From assembly GCA_964561705.1 (NCBI GenBank), contig CAZLQJ010000006.1:1-41519 (forward strand): DNA of 41,519 nucleotides. Direction: 5' to 3'. Source of the DNA: HGM12587 sp964561705. GTDB taxonomy: Bacteria > Bacillota > Clostridia > Lachnospirales > Lachnospiraceae. Positions 9,201 through 17,754 of this stretch are shown here, one piece after another (within the stretch, counting starts at the first letter, position 1; each line of letters starts with the position of its first letter). The translations under genes and the position numbers were made by a program. The notes beneath the pieces are model-generated. The model ran no database searches and was not told where the DNA came from. It saw nothing but the letters and a program-made list of their open reading frames with translations.

Positions 9201-12200
9201 CATTGACCATTCATGAAAGATTTTTCAGTGAAGGAAAAGATCCTGTTGTTACATTAAAGGGTAGAGAATCCGGAACTTTGGATTTTGCTGAAGTTGCGAC
9301 CGAGGTTTCATGGAACAAGGAAACAAAACAGGGAACGGTGAAACTTCCATTATGTGAAGGTAAGGAAATGGAATATCAGATCCAGATGACTTACGCAGAT
9401 CCTTCCGGAAACAAGCTGGTAAATGGAGAAAATGTTCTGGGCGTAAACGATGGAACATTTGTCAGCAAAATGTTTGTGATCGATGATGTTGCACCGGAAC
9501 TGGTGAGTTATCGTGTAACAACGACGGATTGCAGGATTGCAGATGCCTCTGTTTTAGAAAATAAAGCAGAAGATAATGATCTTGAAGTAGAATTTGTGCT
9601 CAATGATAATCCGTCATATTATGCAAACTCAGATAGATATGCAGCGTCTCAGGACAATCTTGTAGTTCGTGTCTACAAGGTAGGAGAAACCGATCCTGTA
9701 AAAATATGGAAAGATGATGGGGAAAATCTTCAGCCGACAATCGAAGGAAGAAATCTGAAATATTCCTTTGGTTTTGATGGGGAAGATACGGATGATTTCC
9801 AGACGGAAAATGAATATTATATTACGATTTCTTATGCAGATGCCGTAGATCATTTGCTGGTGGATCAGGAAGATCTGATCGCAGAAGGCAGCTTAAATGA
9901 CGGCACCTATACGAGTGAGAATTACATCATTGACCATGTAGCGCCGCTGGTAGATGTTCAGTATACAAAGGCGGTCCATGTGGTAAAAGATGGAGAAAAT
10001 GCATCAGATGAAGAGAAACTGATCAGCGGTTATACAGCATATTATAATGATACCGTGGAAGTAACCTTGACGGTTGATGAGAAGTATGTTCATGAAATTC
10101 CGGAAGAAGAGATGATTGCTTCTTTAGAAAATTTCGTGCTTGAAATGACAAAAGATGGGGAACCAGTGGATGCTCCATCCGTTCGTTGGCAGAAAAATGG
10201 TGAAAAATATCAGGCAGTATTTGAAATTGAAGCTGATAAAGCGGAACACAGAGCAGACGGTAATTATCAGTTTACAGTAAAATATGTGGATTGCTCAGGA
10301 AATCTTATGGATGCATCCGAGGCTTCCGCTTCTAATGAAACAAAAAATACAGAGGGTGTCTATACAAGTCCGATTCTGGTCATGGATACCACAGCGCCAG
10401 TGGTGAAAACGTCTTATACAGGAACAGTTTCACAGGTATTGGATGGAAGAGATTACTTTAATACAGATGGTGTTACCTTCGATATCAGTGTTACAGACCG
10501 AAATATCCGTTATCAGGAATTAAAAGATGTATTGAGTGGTATGACAGCAAAAGATGTGGATGAAACAGATGTTTCCAATACCGCATTAGAGGAAGCTGTG
10601 AATGCGATTGCTGGAAATGATACACAGTGTGTCGATGGAACGTCTGTTCCGGAGGAATGGATCATAAAGCTTCCGTTGTCAACAGAAGCAAATTATGTAA
10701 TTCCGGTTTCTTATACAGACCTTGCCGGCAATCATGCAGAAGTGACTTATTTTGATCCGGAAACAAATACAGATATCACTGTAGAAACAGACGAATACGA
10801 AGAAAATGTTACCTTTGATCAGACGAAAATTTCAGAAGATCAAATTTATGTTCAGTTTCAGGGCGATATCAATGGAAAGAATATTTTAGATCAGGTGAAG
10901 GTTTCTTCAGAAGCGGAAGACAACTGGATCAGCAAGATTTATCAGTTTGTTTCCAATGCATGGAAAAAGCTTTGGGGCAAAAAAGAAATTTCTTTTGATG
11001 TCTATGTCAGAGATGAGATTTCCGGTTCTTTTGAACTGCAGATGCAGTATCACGAAAATGATGAGAATGGAGAGATCAAAACTTATACATTCAAAAATAA
11101 GGATGCGGAAAACAGTAATCTTGACAAATCCGCTGCTTATCTTTTGATCAGCGTAGAAAATGAAAATCGTGTTGCGACAATTGTAACAGAAGATACGGAG
11201 AATGCAGTTCCATATGTGAAATATTCCGGACGTATCGTGATCGATGACAAGGAAGATCTCTTTGTTACACAGTTTGAAATCACAAGTGTTTCCGATAAAG
11301 CAAAAAATGAATTAACAAATGTGAATTTCAAAGATTCCATCTATTTGGATGCTGTAGCACCAGAGTTATCCATTACGATTCAGGATCCGGATGGAAGCAA
11401 CCCGGAAAGCAACCTGGTAAAAGATGAAAGATATTTCTATGATCATGCGAAAACACTTGTTTTGACAGTCGATGAAAGATTTTTTGGTGCCGGTGAGATT
11501 GAAGACAATAATTATCCGGACTGTACATTGTATACAACAACGACAGATGTGAACAACGATGTTCAGGAACTGGATAAAAAGATCATTGACAGCAATCGGA
11601 ATACATGGATCAAAGGAGAAGGAAATCGTTATTCTTTATTCATCAATCTTGATGTTGTAGAAAATAAGGAAACCGAATACCGGGTAGAATTAAGCTATGC
11701 AGATCCGGCAGAAAACCTGTTGATCAATGCGGAAAATATGGAAGGTGTGGATGAAAATGGAACATTCACAAGTAAAATCTTTGTCATTGATGATCTGGCT
11801 CCGGAACTGGTAAGTTACAGTGTAGCAACAACAGATTGTGATGTTGATCAGGCTTCTGTTTTAGAAAATCAGTCAAAAGAGAACGATTTGAAGGTACAAT
11901 TTACGATCAATGATAATCACACCTATTATCAGCGAACGGATGCACATGATTATTCACAGGATTACTTACAGGTTTCTATTTATAAAGCTGGTGAAAATGG
12001 TACAAAAGATGAACTTATCAAAACATTGAAGGATCATGTAGAGGGTTCAGAAAAATTAAAGATTGAGTCTGTGGAAGGAAGAGAACATACTTATTCCTTT
12101 GAATATGATGGTGAACTTGGAACTCAGAATAAATTCTATGTTGTTGCGGAATATGTGGATGTTGTAGGACATCGCATGGTGGGCAATTTCAAAGATGCGA

Positions 12201-15200
12201 CACCGGGAAGCATAAAAGCAGGAATCTATAAGAGTGAAGACTATATCATCGACCATGTAGCACCAGTATTTGAAGTGGATTATTCTGATGCAACCAATGT
12301 TGTCGAAGGCTCCAGATATCATGATGCAGACAAAAAGGTAGATGAAGGAAAGCAGCCGCTAAAGGGCTATACCTCCTATTACAATCAAGATATGAAAGTG
12401 ACATTTACCTTTGATGAAAAATACGTAAATGTGATTGATGAAAACGGAAATCTGATTGACAGTACAAAGGAAAGCAAGGATCCACTGGATCATTTTACCT
12501 TTACATTGAAAAAGAATGGAAAGGCTTTGGCTGAGAGTGAACTTCCGGAAATGACATGGTCTCATGACGGTACAACCCATACAGCGGAATTTACCATCAC
12601 GGCAAGTGCGGACCACAAAAATGATGGTGATTATCAGTTTGTAGTAAAATATCAGGATTGTGCCGGAAATCAGATGAAGACAGAAAGTACATCTGCATCC
12701 AATGAGACAGAGGCAAAAGGTACTTATGTAAGTCCAATGCTGGTAATGGATACGACAGCACCGGTGATCGAGAAAGTAGCATACGATACCATCGATTTGT
12801 TCAATACAGTAAAAGAAAGAGATTATGTGAACAAGGAAACAAATATGACCTTTACTGTAAAAGAACATAATCCGACACCGACAAGCAGCTATTCTATTAC
12901 AAAGGAAGGAAATCAGACAGCATCCTGGACAATTGCATCTGATATTTGTACAACAACCTTAAAGACAGTCAAGATGTTAAATGCCAAAGGAGATGAACAG
13001 ACAGTTGAAATGTATATTGAAGACTGGGCTGGAAATCAGGCAGAACTTAAAAATGCAGATGTATTGAGAAGTAAGAAAAATACAGTATTTGAGAATGGTA
13101 AATTTACGGATCGCTTTACTGTAGATACCGTACTTCCAACAATCCAGATGGAATATCTGACCTATACACCGAACAGACAGAATGTCAATGGGATTGATTA
13201 CTTCAAACAGGGTGTGAGTGTGAAGGTGACTGTAGATGAACATAACTTTGATCAGGATTTGTTTGAACAGACAGTGATCAGAACCGATCGTAAGGTGGCC
13301 TATGAAGAAACTGGATGGGTAACCAGCGGTGATATTCATGAAAAGGTATTTACCTTTACAAAGGATAATCAGTATGATCTTTCAATCACAGGTACTGATA
13401 ATGCAAAAAATCAGCTGACATGGGAAGGCGGGAAAACATCCGCAGATATGACAGCAAATCTTGCAAACAGCACAGCATCTGTTTCTGTTGCAGTGGATTC
13501 AACAATTCCGGCAATCGGAGATACCGTAAAACCGATCATTGTTATCAATCCGGCAACTGCACCAGGGGAAACGATTGACGGACAGGCATTATATCATTCA
13601 GATGTAACCTATGAAGTCGTTGTATATGATCCGTTGGTAAATGATTACGCGTCAGGTATTGATAATATTACCTTTGATCTGAGCGGTGAAGATGGAACGA
13701 AGGCTGTTTGTACAGTAAATAAAGCAGGAAATATTACCAATCATAATGGCGTAACTGTTCAGCGTGTAGGTGGTGACGTTTCCAAACTCGCACAAGGTGT
13801 TGAAAATAAATATACCTTCTATGTGAGAATTTCAAGTGATGTCTTTAATACGAACGGTATTATTTTGAAGGTTCGCGCAGAAGATGTCGCTACGACGAAA
13901 AATGAAAAACAGGTAAAACCGATTGCAATCGATATTACTAAGCCAAAAGTTGTAGTTTCTTATGACAATAATGATGTGAGCAATGAAAAATATTTCCATG
14001 ACATCAGAATTGCAACAGTTACTGTAACGGAACGTAACTTCAGCAACGATTGTCTGCAGTTTATCGTAAATGGCAGTGATAAAAATCTCGACTTTACACT
14101 GGTAAATGCTGGCAGCGGAAATCGTGATGATGCAGTGTGGGTTGGACGTTATACTTTCCCGGCAGACAGTGATTATAAAGTAGATGTGGAAGTGCGCGAC
14201 CGTGCACAGAATGTGGGCAGTGTGGAATATACGGGAGAAGCACCACAGGAATTTACCATTGATATGATCAATCCGAAGATTACTGTAGAGTATGATAATA
14301 ACAGTTATTTAAATGAACTGTATTACAAAGATGCCCGTACAGCAACGATTACAATTCAGGAACACAACTTCTCAGCAGATGATGTGAAGATTGAATTGAC
14401 TGCCAAGGATGACGGCAGATCCATTGAAAATCCGAGTGTTTCGGCATGGTCAAGTGATGGTGATTATCATCATGCAACAATTCGTTATAACTATGATGGA
14501 GAATTTACATTTGATATTGACTTTATGGACTTAGCGACCAATGAAGCCGATGATTATGAAATGGAACACTTTATTGTAGACTTAACGGCTCCGGAACTGG
14601 AAATTTTCGATATTGAAAATATGTCTGCAAACAATGGCGTTGTACAGCCGGCAATCCGTTACTATGATACAAACTATGATGCAGAAGGTACACAGATCAT
14701 TATGACAGGATACCACAATGGAGTGGTTGAAATGACAGGGGAACGTCATTTACAGGCGAATGGTCTGGAATTAAAATTGAAAGATTTTGCTTATGAACAG
14801 GATATGGATGACCTTTATACCATGAATGCAGTTGTTTATGACCTGGCAGGAAATAGTTCAGAAGAGACCGTGATGTTTTCTGTTAACCGTTTTGGTTCTG
14901 TATATACCTTTGATCAGAAAACAGATGAACTGATCGGTGATCAGGGTAAATATTATACCAATCAGGAACAGGATCTTACGATCATCGAAACCAATGTAGA
15001 TACTCTGGAATTTAAAGAAATTACCTGCAACTTAAACGGTCAGCTGAAAACTTTGAAGGAAGGCACAGACTTTACTGTTGGAGTTGATGGAAGTGACGCA
15101 ACGTGGAAACAGTATACCTACAAGATTAATAAGGAAAACTTTGTCGATGAAGGAACCTATATCTTAACAATTTACTCTGAAGACCGGGCAACCAATACTT

Positions 15201-15649
15201 CGGACAATAATTCAAAAGGTAAGAAAATTGAATTTGTAGTGGATAAAACCAATCCAAGTGTACTGATCTCAGGTATCGAAAATGGCGGACAATATCGTAC
15301 CAACAGCAAAGAAATGACAATTGATGTGGAAGACAATGTAAGATTGTCAAAAGTTGTTGTCATGATCAATGGTGAAGAAACTGTTTATGATGCAGCAAAA
15401 CTCCATGAAGTGGATGGAAAGATCGTGCTAAATATTACCGATGCATCCCAGTGGCAGGAAATTCAGGTAACTGTCTATGATGCAGCTGGAAATGTACAGA
15501 ATTCCGAAACAATGAGAGTCTTGGTAACTGCAAATATTTTGGTACAGTGGTACAGAAATACACCGGTATTCTATGGAAGTATAGGAACATCCGCTGCTGC
15601 AGTAGCAGGTGTGTGGTGGTTCTTCTTCAAAAGAAAAAAATCAAAATAA
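6272..15649 (+). CDS. Giant membrane-anchored surface protein of Ig-like repeats
   Basis: This 3125-residue protein is by far the largest gene here. It has a basic N-terminus with a signal-peptide-like helix (LAFILAVALFF, ending near VSAAQ). A very long extracellular region follows, made of beta-rich Ig-like modules. By eye I count about 18 module linkers of the form D-x-x-x-P (for example VDTTAP-type, IDDVAP, IDHVAP, VDLTAP). The first 230 residues resemble the YTGxxI-type modules of clostridial surface proteins. Near the C-terminus is a single TM helix (GTSAAAVAGVWWFFF) and a KRKKSK tail. There is no LPXTG motif. I chose ATG 6272 (8 bases after AGGAGG) over ATG 6266 (2 bases). It could span the cell wall as an adhesin, scaffold or secretion conduit; function is unknown. 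A terminator follows. Confidence 0.9.
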   Translation: MSIREIWKKSKKTLAFILAVALFFGGWENYDFSVSAAQELEITLSYVKKFYTGREIELPEVTQVKKGQDFISAEECEISWTSNESGQTVTGNRVTEAGNYTVQVTKTETSESGEPADTLHGTATFEVARVNFSQCTVQVQDGTYTYTGDEIKPAVSVVINETNEVVAKDYYQVEYQDNIHAGTAKVLVKALAEHSHNVEGQKEATFTIGAKNLTSDMVTLSKNSGIVNGTDHKEQITVTVKDTVKNAEKVLEKDQDYTLDIPNMIDAGEYPVKVVGKTGSDYTGTVEKMFVLSYAEGGSVAVTGNTFRNNVYTGTVTAIPQTGFQIGETINGPWLDQIAYTSTPDDYVVYLQGADGSIQKVTMPSFKINNTQPTITLLGGPAEGWAKTKTIALAVTNEADIFYANTKVELGTLVNQQTNLEALGLTEVEGSSLIISENISTEKEYYFYAIDHAGHVAALGNPVKVNKVDVTAPTLSADEEMSCFASGVYWKGAQNLIINLSGSDAAGFSGMKSLVFSDTEGAVLTSEISGGILENASLEVSQAGTYTIIATDQAENTSYIAIVVKQDTKAPEVTLNEPTGENRYKDIEKNIYWFSGKNISIPFVVDDTENEGDTEKAPYHVYYSIDRDMEGKTELTASDLSVELQQDEKVTYYFQTEDIAGNKGEIKSITVAYDSKNPEISEAMLSQDADHNQWINFTESHAESSNQTFVEFSVKVDEDGLGSGVDKIEYSADGGQTWHEAQKSLDGGYYVFRTEEHYADGKNYQWQVKVTDHVQRVSEVCNLGGVQIDTTAPDKNAYLRLISDTVGENDTARGIVENGTWSSKIYSMLETTWNKIWGKQIVKFEVYVQDVTSGIAEISMSYNGTETLVLGPGNLVEGVQVFTDFTTGDGEEKEGYFVYEGQITLPSDEELVVNTFQIDRLTDQAGNVTNNVILGGVAGEDIIYLDNVAPELSSVTIDGDNVLEKDAYLYNEAKTVTLTIHERFFSEGKDPVVTLKGRESGTLDFAEVATEVSWNKETKQGTVKLPLCEGKEMEYQIQMTYADPSGNKLVNGENVLGVNDGTFVSKMFVIDDVAPELVSYRVTTTDCRIADASVLENKAEDNDLEVEFVLNDNPSYYANSDRYAASQDNLVVRVYKVGETDPVKIWKDDGENLQPTIEGRNLKYSFGFDGEDTDDFQTENEYYITISYADAVDHLLVDQEDLIAEGSLNDGTYTSENYIIDHVAPLVDVQYTKAVHVVKDGENASDEEKLISGYTAYYNDTVEVTLTVDEKYVHEIPEEEMIASLENFVLEMTKDGEPVDAPSVRWQKNGEKYQAVFEIEADKAEHRADGNYQFTVKYVDCSGNLMDASEASASNETKNTEGVYTSPILVMDTTAPVVKTSYTGTVSQVLDGRDYFNTDGVTFDISVTDRNIRYQELKDVLSGMTAKDVDETDVSNTALEEAVNAIAGNDTQCVDGTSVPEEWIIKLPLSTEANYVIPVSYTDLAGNHAEVTYFDPETNTDITVETDEYEENVTFDQTKISEDQIYVQFQGDINGKNILDQVKVSSEAEDNWISKIYQFVSNAWKKLWGKKEISFDVYVRDEISGSFELQMQYHENDENGEIKTYTFKNKDAENSNLDKSAAYLLISVENENRVATIVTEDTENAVPYVKYSGRIVIDDKEDLFVTQFEITSVSDKAKNELTNVNFKDSIYLDAVAPELSITIQDPDGSNPESNLVKDERYFYDHAKTLVLTVDERFFGAGEIEDNNYPDCTLYTTTTDVNNDVQELDKKIIDSNRNTWIKGEGNRYSLFINLDVVENKETEYRVELSYADPAENLLINAENMEGVDENGTFTSKIFVIDDLAPELVSYSVATTDCDVDQASVLENQSKENDLKVQFTINDNHTYYQRTDAHDYSQDYLQVSIYKAGENGTKDELIKTLKDHVEGSEKLKIESVEGREHTYSFEYDGELGTQNKFYVVAEYVDVVGHRMVGNFKDATPGSIKAGIYKSEDYIIDHVAPVFEVDYSDATNVVEGSRYHDADKKVDEGKQPLKGYTSYYNQDMKVTFTFDEKYVNVIDENGNLIDSTKESKDPLDHFTFTLKKNGKALAESELPEMTWSHDGTTHTAEFTITASADHKNDGDYQFVVKYQDCAGNQMKTESTSASNETEAKGTYVSPMLVMDTTAPVIEKVAYDTIDLFNTVKERDYVNKETNMTFTVKEHNPTPTSSYSITKEGNQTASWTIASDICTTTLKTVKMLNAKGDEQTVEMYIEDWAGNQAELKNADVLRSKKNTVFENGKFTDRFTVDTVLPTIQMEYLTYTPNRQNVNGIDYFKQGVSVKVTVDEHNFDQDLFEQTVIRTDRKVAYEETGWVTSGDIHEKVFTFTKDNQYDLSITGTDNAKNQLTWEGGKTSADMTANLANSTASVSVAVDSTIPAIGDTVKPIIVINPATAPGETIDGQALYHSDVTYEVVVYDPLVNDYASGIDNITFDLSGEDGTKAVCTVNKAGNITNHNGVTVQRVGGDVSKLAQGVENKYTFYVRISSDVFNTNGIILKVRAEDVATTKNEKQVKPIAIDITKPKVVVSYDNNDVSNEKYFHDIRIATVTVTERNFSNDCLQFIVNGSDKNLDFTLVNAGSGNRDDAVWVGRYTFPADSDYKVDVEVRDRAQNVGSVEYTGEAPQEFTIDMINPKITVEYDNNSYLNELYYKDARTATITIQEHNFSADDVKIELTAKDDGRSIENPSVSAWSSDGDYHHATIRYNYDGEFTFDIDFMDLATNEADDYEMEHFIVDLTAPELEIFDIENMSANNGVVQPAIRYYDTNYDAEGTQIIMTGYHNGVVEMTGERHLQANGLELKLKDFAYEQDMDDLYTMNAVVYDLAGNSSEETVMFSVNRFGSVYTFDQKTDELIGDQGKYYTNQEQDLTIIETNVDTLEFKEITCNLNGQLKTLKEGTDFTVGVDGSDATWKQYTYKINKENFVDEGTYILTIYSEDRATNTSDNNSKGKKIEFVVDKTNPSVLISGIENGGQYRTNSKEMTIDVEDNVRLSKVVVMINGEETVYDAAKLHEVDGKIVLNITDASQWQEIQVTVYDAAGNVQNSETMRVLVTANILVQWYRNTPVFYGSIGTSAAAVAGVWWFFFKRKKSK
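8731..10404 (+). repeat. Superblock A of a duplicated multi-module segment
   Basis: This roughly 560-residue segment of the giant protein is repeated as block B. The same landmarks occur in the same order: W-x-x-x-WGK followed by VYVxD, LDxVAPELS, ERFF, IDDxAPELVS, TTDC, ASVLEN, YIIDHVAP, GYT-YYN, DEKYV, DGxYQFxVKY and SASNET, ending at MDTTAPV. It is a protein-level repeat; DNA identity is visibly lower. Confidence 0.85.
10922..12768 (+). repeat. Superblock B of the duplicated multi-module segment
   Basis: This is the second copy of the superblock, with all the landmarks of copy A in order: WGK then VYVRD, LDAVAPELS, ERFF, IDDLAPELVS, TTDC, ASVLEN, YIIDHVAP, GYTSYYN, DEKYV, DGDYQFVVKY and SASNET, ending at MDTTAPV. 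It is somewhat longer because of inserted loops. An unrelated stretch of about 170 residues separates the two copies. Confidence 0.85.
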
Positions 15650-15671
15650 CTGATAAGTAAAAAATGAAATG

Positions 15672-15703
15672 GGGCTGCTGCTGCGATTGCAGCAGCTCTT
15701 TTT
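15672..15703 (+). terminator. Rho-independent terminator after the giant surface gene
   Basis: A GC-rich stem (GCTGCTGC 15674-15681 with GCAGCAGC 15689-15696, extended by two pairs) has a 7-base loop and is followed by TTTTT. It lies 22 bases after the giant gene and directly before the ribosome site of kinase 2. It should separate or attenuate expression of the downstream secretion genes. Confidence 0.88.
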
Positions 15704-15716
15704 GAAAGGAACAGTC

Positions 15717-17477
15717 ATGCCATATCCGGGAGAAATCATTAGTGGAATGTATCAGATCATAGAGGAGATTGGAAAAGGCGGGGTAGGAGTTATTTACCGT
15801 GCATACCATTTAAATCTGCGAAAATATGTGGTAGTAAAAAAAATTAAAGATGATTTTGCCGGAGTTTTGGAGGCAAGAGGGGAAGTTGATATTTTAAAGT
15901 CCCTTCATCACAGTTGTCTTCCACAGGTGTATGACTTTATTCAGAGAGGCAGTGAAATCTACACAGTCATGGATTTTATAGAAGGTCATGATCTGAAATA
16001 TTACATTGATCAGGGCTACAGTTTTGAAGAAGAAACTCTTTGGCAGTGGATGATACAGCTTTGCGAAGTTTTGGAATATCTGCATAGGCAGGGAATTCTG
16101 CATCTGGACATCAAACCTGCGAATATTATGCTGACTCCGGAAGGGAAATTGTATCTCATCGATTTTAATATTTCTCTCACAGGAAGCTGTGATACGGTGA
16201 CCGGAATCAGTCCCTATTATGCTTCACCGGAACAGTATCGGAAATGGAATGCATTGCTCTATGGAATGGAAGATAGAGAAGCACCTTTAGACGCTGTAAC
16301 GGATATCTACAGTCTGGGAGCAACATTTTATCATTTGATGACCGGGGTTCTGCCTACGGCAGATCTGACTTCGTTTGTACCGATCACTGCGTTTCGACTG
16401 AATTATTCTGCTTTTTTTATATCAGTGATCGATCATATGATGGCACCACAAAGAAAAAGCCGGTATCAAAGTGCTGAAAAGGTATTGGCAGTGCTTCGAA
16501 AAAGTCAGAGAACCGTCGAAGAGAAAAGGACTCTCAAAATCGTATTTTGGGGAATGTTTTTGGGAATTGCAGTTTTACTGGTCGTGCTGGGGGTTGTGTA
16601 TTTTAAAAACCGATCCTTCGTAAGCGGTAAAGATAGGGAAAATCTGATACAGCAAAGGGAAAGATTGCAGGAAATGTGTGATGCCGGAGAATATGAAGAG
16701 GCATACGAGGAAGAACTGCAGTTTTTAAATGATCATGCAGATATTGTTAAAAAAATGGAAGGTTCAGAAGAAGCTTTTCTATCAATTTTAGTGAAATGTT
16801 GTATGGGAATGGAGGGTTATCAGGAAGCGCTTACCTATACAGAAACTTTATTAGAGCTACATGAACAGCCGCAATATTATTGTAACGCTGCCGTGGCGGC
16901 CGCTTATCTTGGAGATTATACAACTGCGGAAAATTATCTGATTTTGGCTCAGGAAAAGCAGGGAAATCAGGAAATCATCGGCAAGACACGGGCAGAAATC
17001 AAGGCTTCCCAGGGGGCTTATCAGGAAGCTGTTGATCTATATCAGGAAGTTATCAATGCAGAGAATGAGGCAGAGATTTTAAGAAGGATTGCTATTATTA
17101 GTTTGGAAGCATCGGAAAGCGATGAAAGTTATGCGCAGCGATCCGTAGACTGTTATGAAAAGATCTTAAAGATGCAGAATGGGTCTTATTCAGATCACAT
17201 GAATTTGACAACAGCATATTTAAAATGTGGGATGAACGAAAAAGCATTATCTGTTTTGCAGGAAATGACTGTAATTTATCCGGAAAAATATGAGGTGTTT
17301 CAAAGAAGTGCCATTTTAAGATATCAAATGGAAATGAAGAAAGCACCTTCCAAAAGAGATTTTACAAAAATGAAAAAAGATGCAGAGCAGGCAGTCAGAT
17401 TGTATGAGAAAAATCCGCATCAAGTGGAAAATGATCAGATTGCCATGCTGAAACAATTGTTAGAAACAGGGTTGTAA
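15717..17477 (+). CDS. Divergent transmembrane Ser/Thr kinase with TPR-like external domain (kinase 2)
   Basis: This 586-residue protein has the same layout as kinase 1: a cytosolic kinase domain (about 1-265), a TM helix (about 274-296) and an external domain of TPR-like repeats. The glycine loop (GKGGVGVIY) and ATP lysine (K41) are present, but the catalytic loop reads HLDIKPAN (Asp131, no HRD arginine) and the metal motif reads DFN (Asp149) instead of DFG; APE reads SPE. The essential Asp, Lys and Asn are kept, so activity is possible but altered. I chose ATG 15717 because AAAGGA is 6 bases upstream and family proteins begin near here; an upstream in-frame start would run through the terminator. 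It may be a kinase or an EssB-like structural subunit. Confidence 0.9.
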   Translation: MPYPGEIISGMYQIIEEIGKGGVGVIYRAYHLNLRKYVVVKKIKDDFAGVLEARGEVDILKSLHHSCLPQVYDFIQRGSEIYTVMDFIEGHDLKYYIDQGYSFEEETLWQWMIQLCEVLEYLHRQGILHLDIKPANIMLTPEGKLYLIDFNISLTGSCDTVTGISPYYASPEQYRKWNALLYGMEDREAPLDAVTDIYSLGATFYHLMTGVLPTADLTSFVPITAFRLNYSAFFISVIDHMMAPQRKSRYQSAEKVLAVLRKSQRTVEEKRTLKIVFWGMFLGIAVLLVVLGVVYFKNRSFVSGKDRENLIQQRERLQEMCDAGEYEEAYEEELQFLNDHADIVKKMEGSEEAFLSILVKCCMGMEGYQEALTYTETLLELHEQPQYYCNAAVAAAYLGDYTTAENYLILAQEKQGNQEIIGKTRAEIKASQGAYQEAVDLYQEVINAENEAEILRRIAIISLEASESDESYAQRSVDCYEKILKMQNGSYSDHMNLTTAYLKCGMNEKALSVLQEMTVIYPEKYEVFQRSAILRYQMEMKKAPSKRDFTKMKKDAEQAVRLYEKNPHQVENDQIAMLKQLLETGL

Positions 17478-17491
17478 GGGGGAAACACAGG

Positions 17492-17737
17492 ATGAAATAT
17501 CAGGAAAACGAAAAAAAAGATCGCTTCCGCTCACGTTTTTTAATCGGAGTTGCGATCGTTTTAGGAATTGTGGTCGTTATTTCGGCCGGGGTATTGATCA
17601 ATATTGGGATAAAAAATAATCGATATAATGTCGCAATAAAAGGCGCAAATTACTATTTTACACAGGGAAATTATCAGAGTGCTATCGTAGGATATGAAAG
17701 TGCCATCAAAATTGATGAAAAGAAAGTGCTTATTTAA
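17492..17737 (+). CDS. N-terminal part of a frameshifted TPR/YfaP-like membrane protein
   Basis: This 81-residue frame holds a charged N-terminus, one TM helix (about 17-40, FLIGVAIVLGIVVVISAGV) and the start of a TPR repeat (YFTQGNYQSAIVGYESAIKID). It then stops at 17735-17737. Reading the -1 frame from about 17719 continues the TPR without a break (ESAYLNLYSCYLALGDYGEA), so this and the following gene are one protein of about 536 residues. The tetramer A-AAG at 17719-17722 would allow a lysine tRNA to slip back one base, but no stimulatory hairpin is obvious. A lost base in the A-rich run, real or from sequencing, is at least as likely. Confidence 0.75.
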   Translation: MKYQENEKKDRFRSRFLIGVAIVLGIVVVISAGVLINIGIKNNRYNVAIKGANYYFTQGNYQSAIVGYESAIKIDEKKVLI

Positions 17738-17754
17738 ATCTATATTCCTGTTAT

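Noticed and set aside
12359..12868. Minus-strand open frame of 169 codons inside the giant gene
   Set aside because: It is Cys/Ile/His-rich antisense noise from a repetitive AT-rich coding region, with no start signal. The plus-strand frame is continuous and has clear modules.
6272..15649. Regular repeats considered as a CRISPR or DNA-level satellite
   Set aside because: The repeats are at protein level, diverged in DNA, in one open frame, and lack short identical units and spacers. No CRISPR array was seen anywhere in the window.
15669..15716. Longer start for kinase 2
   Set aside because: This stretch encodes the terminator hairpin and T-run. The ribosome site and the usual family start both point to 15717.
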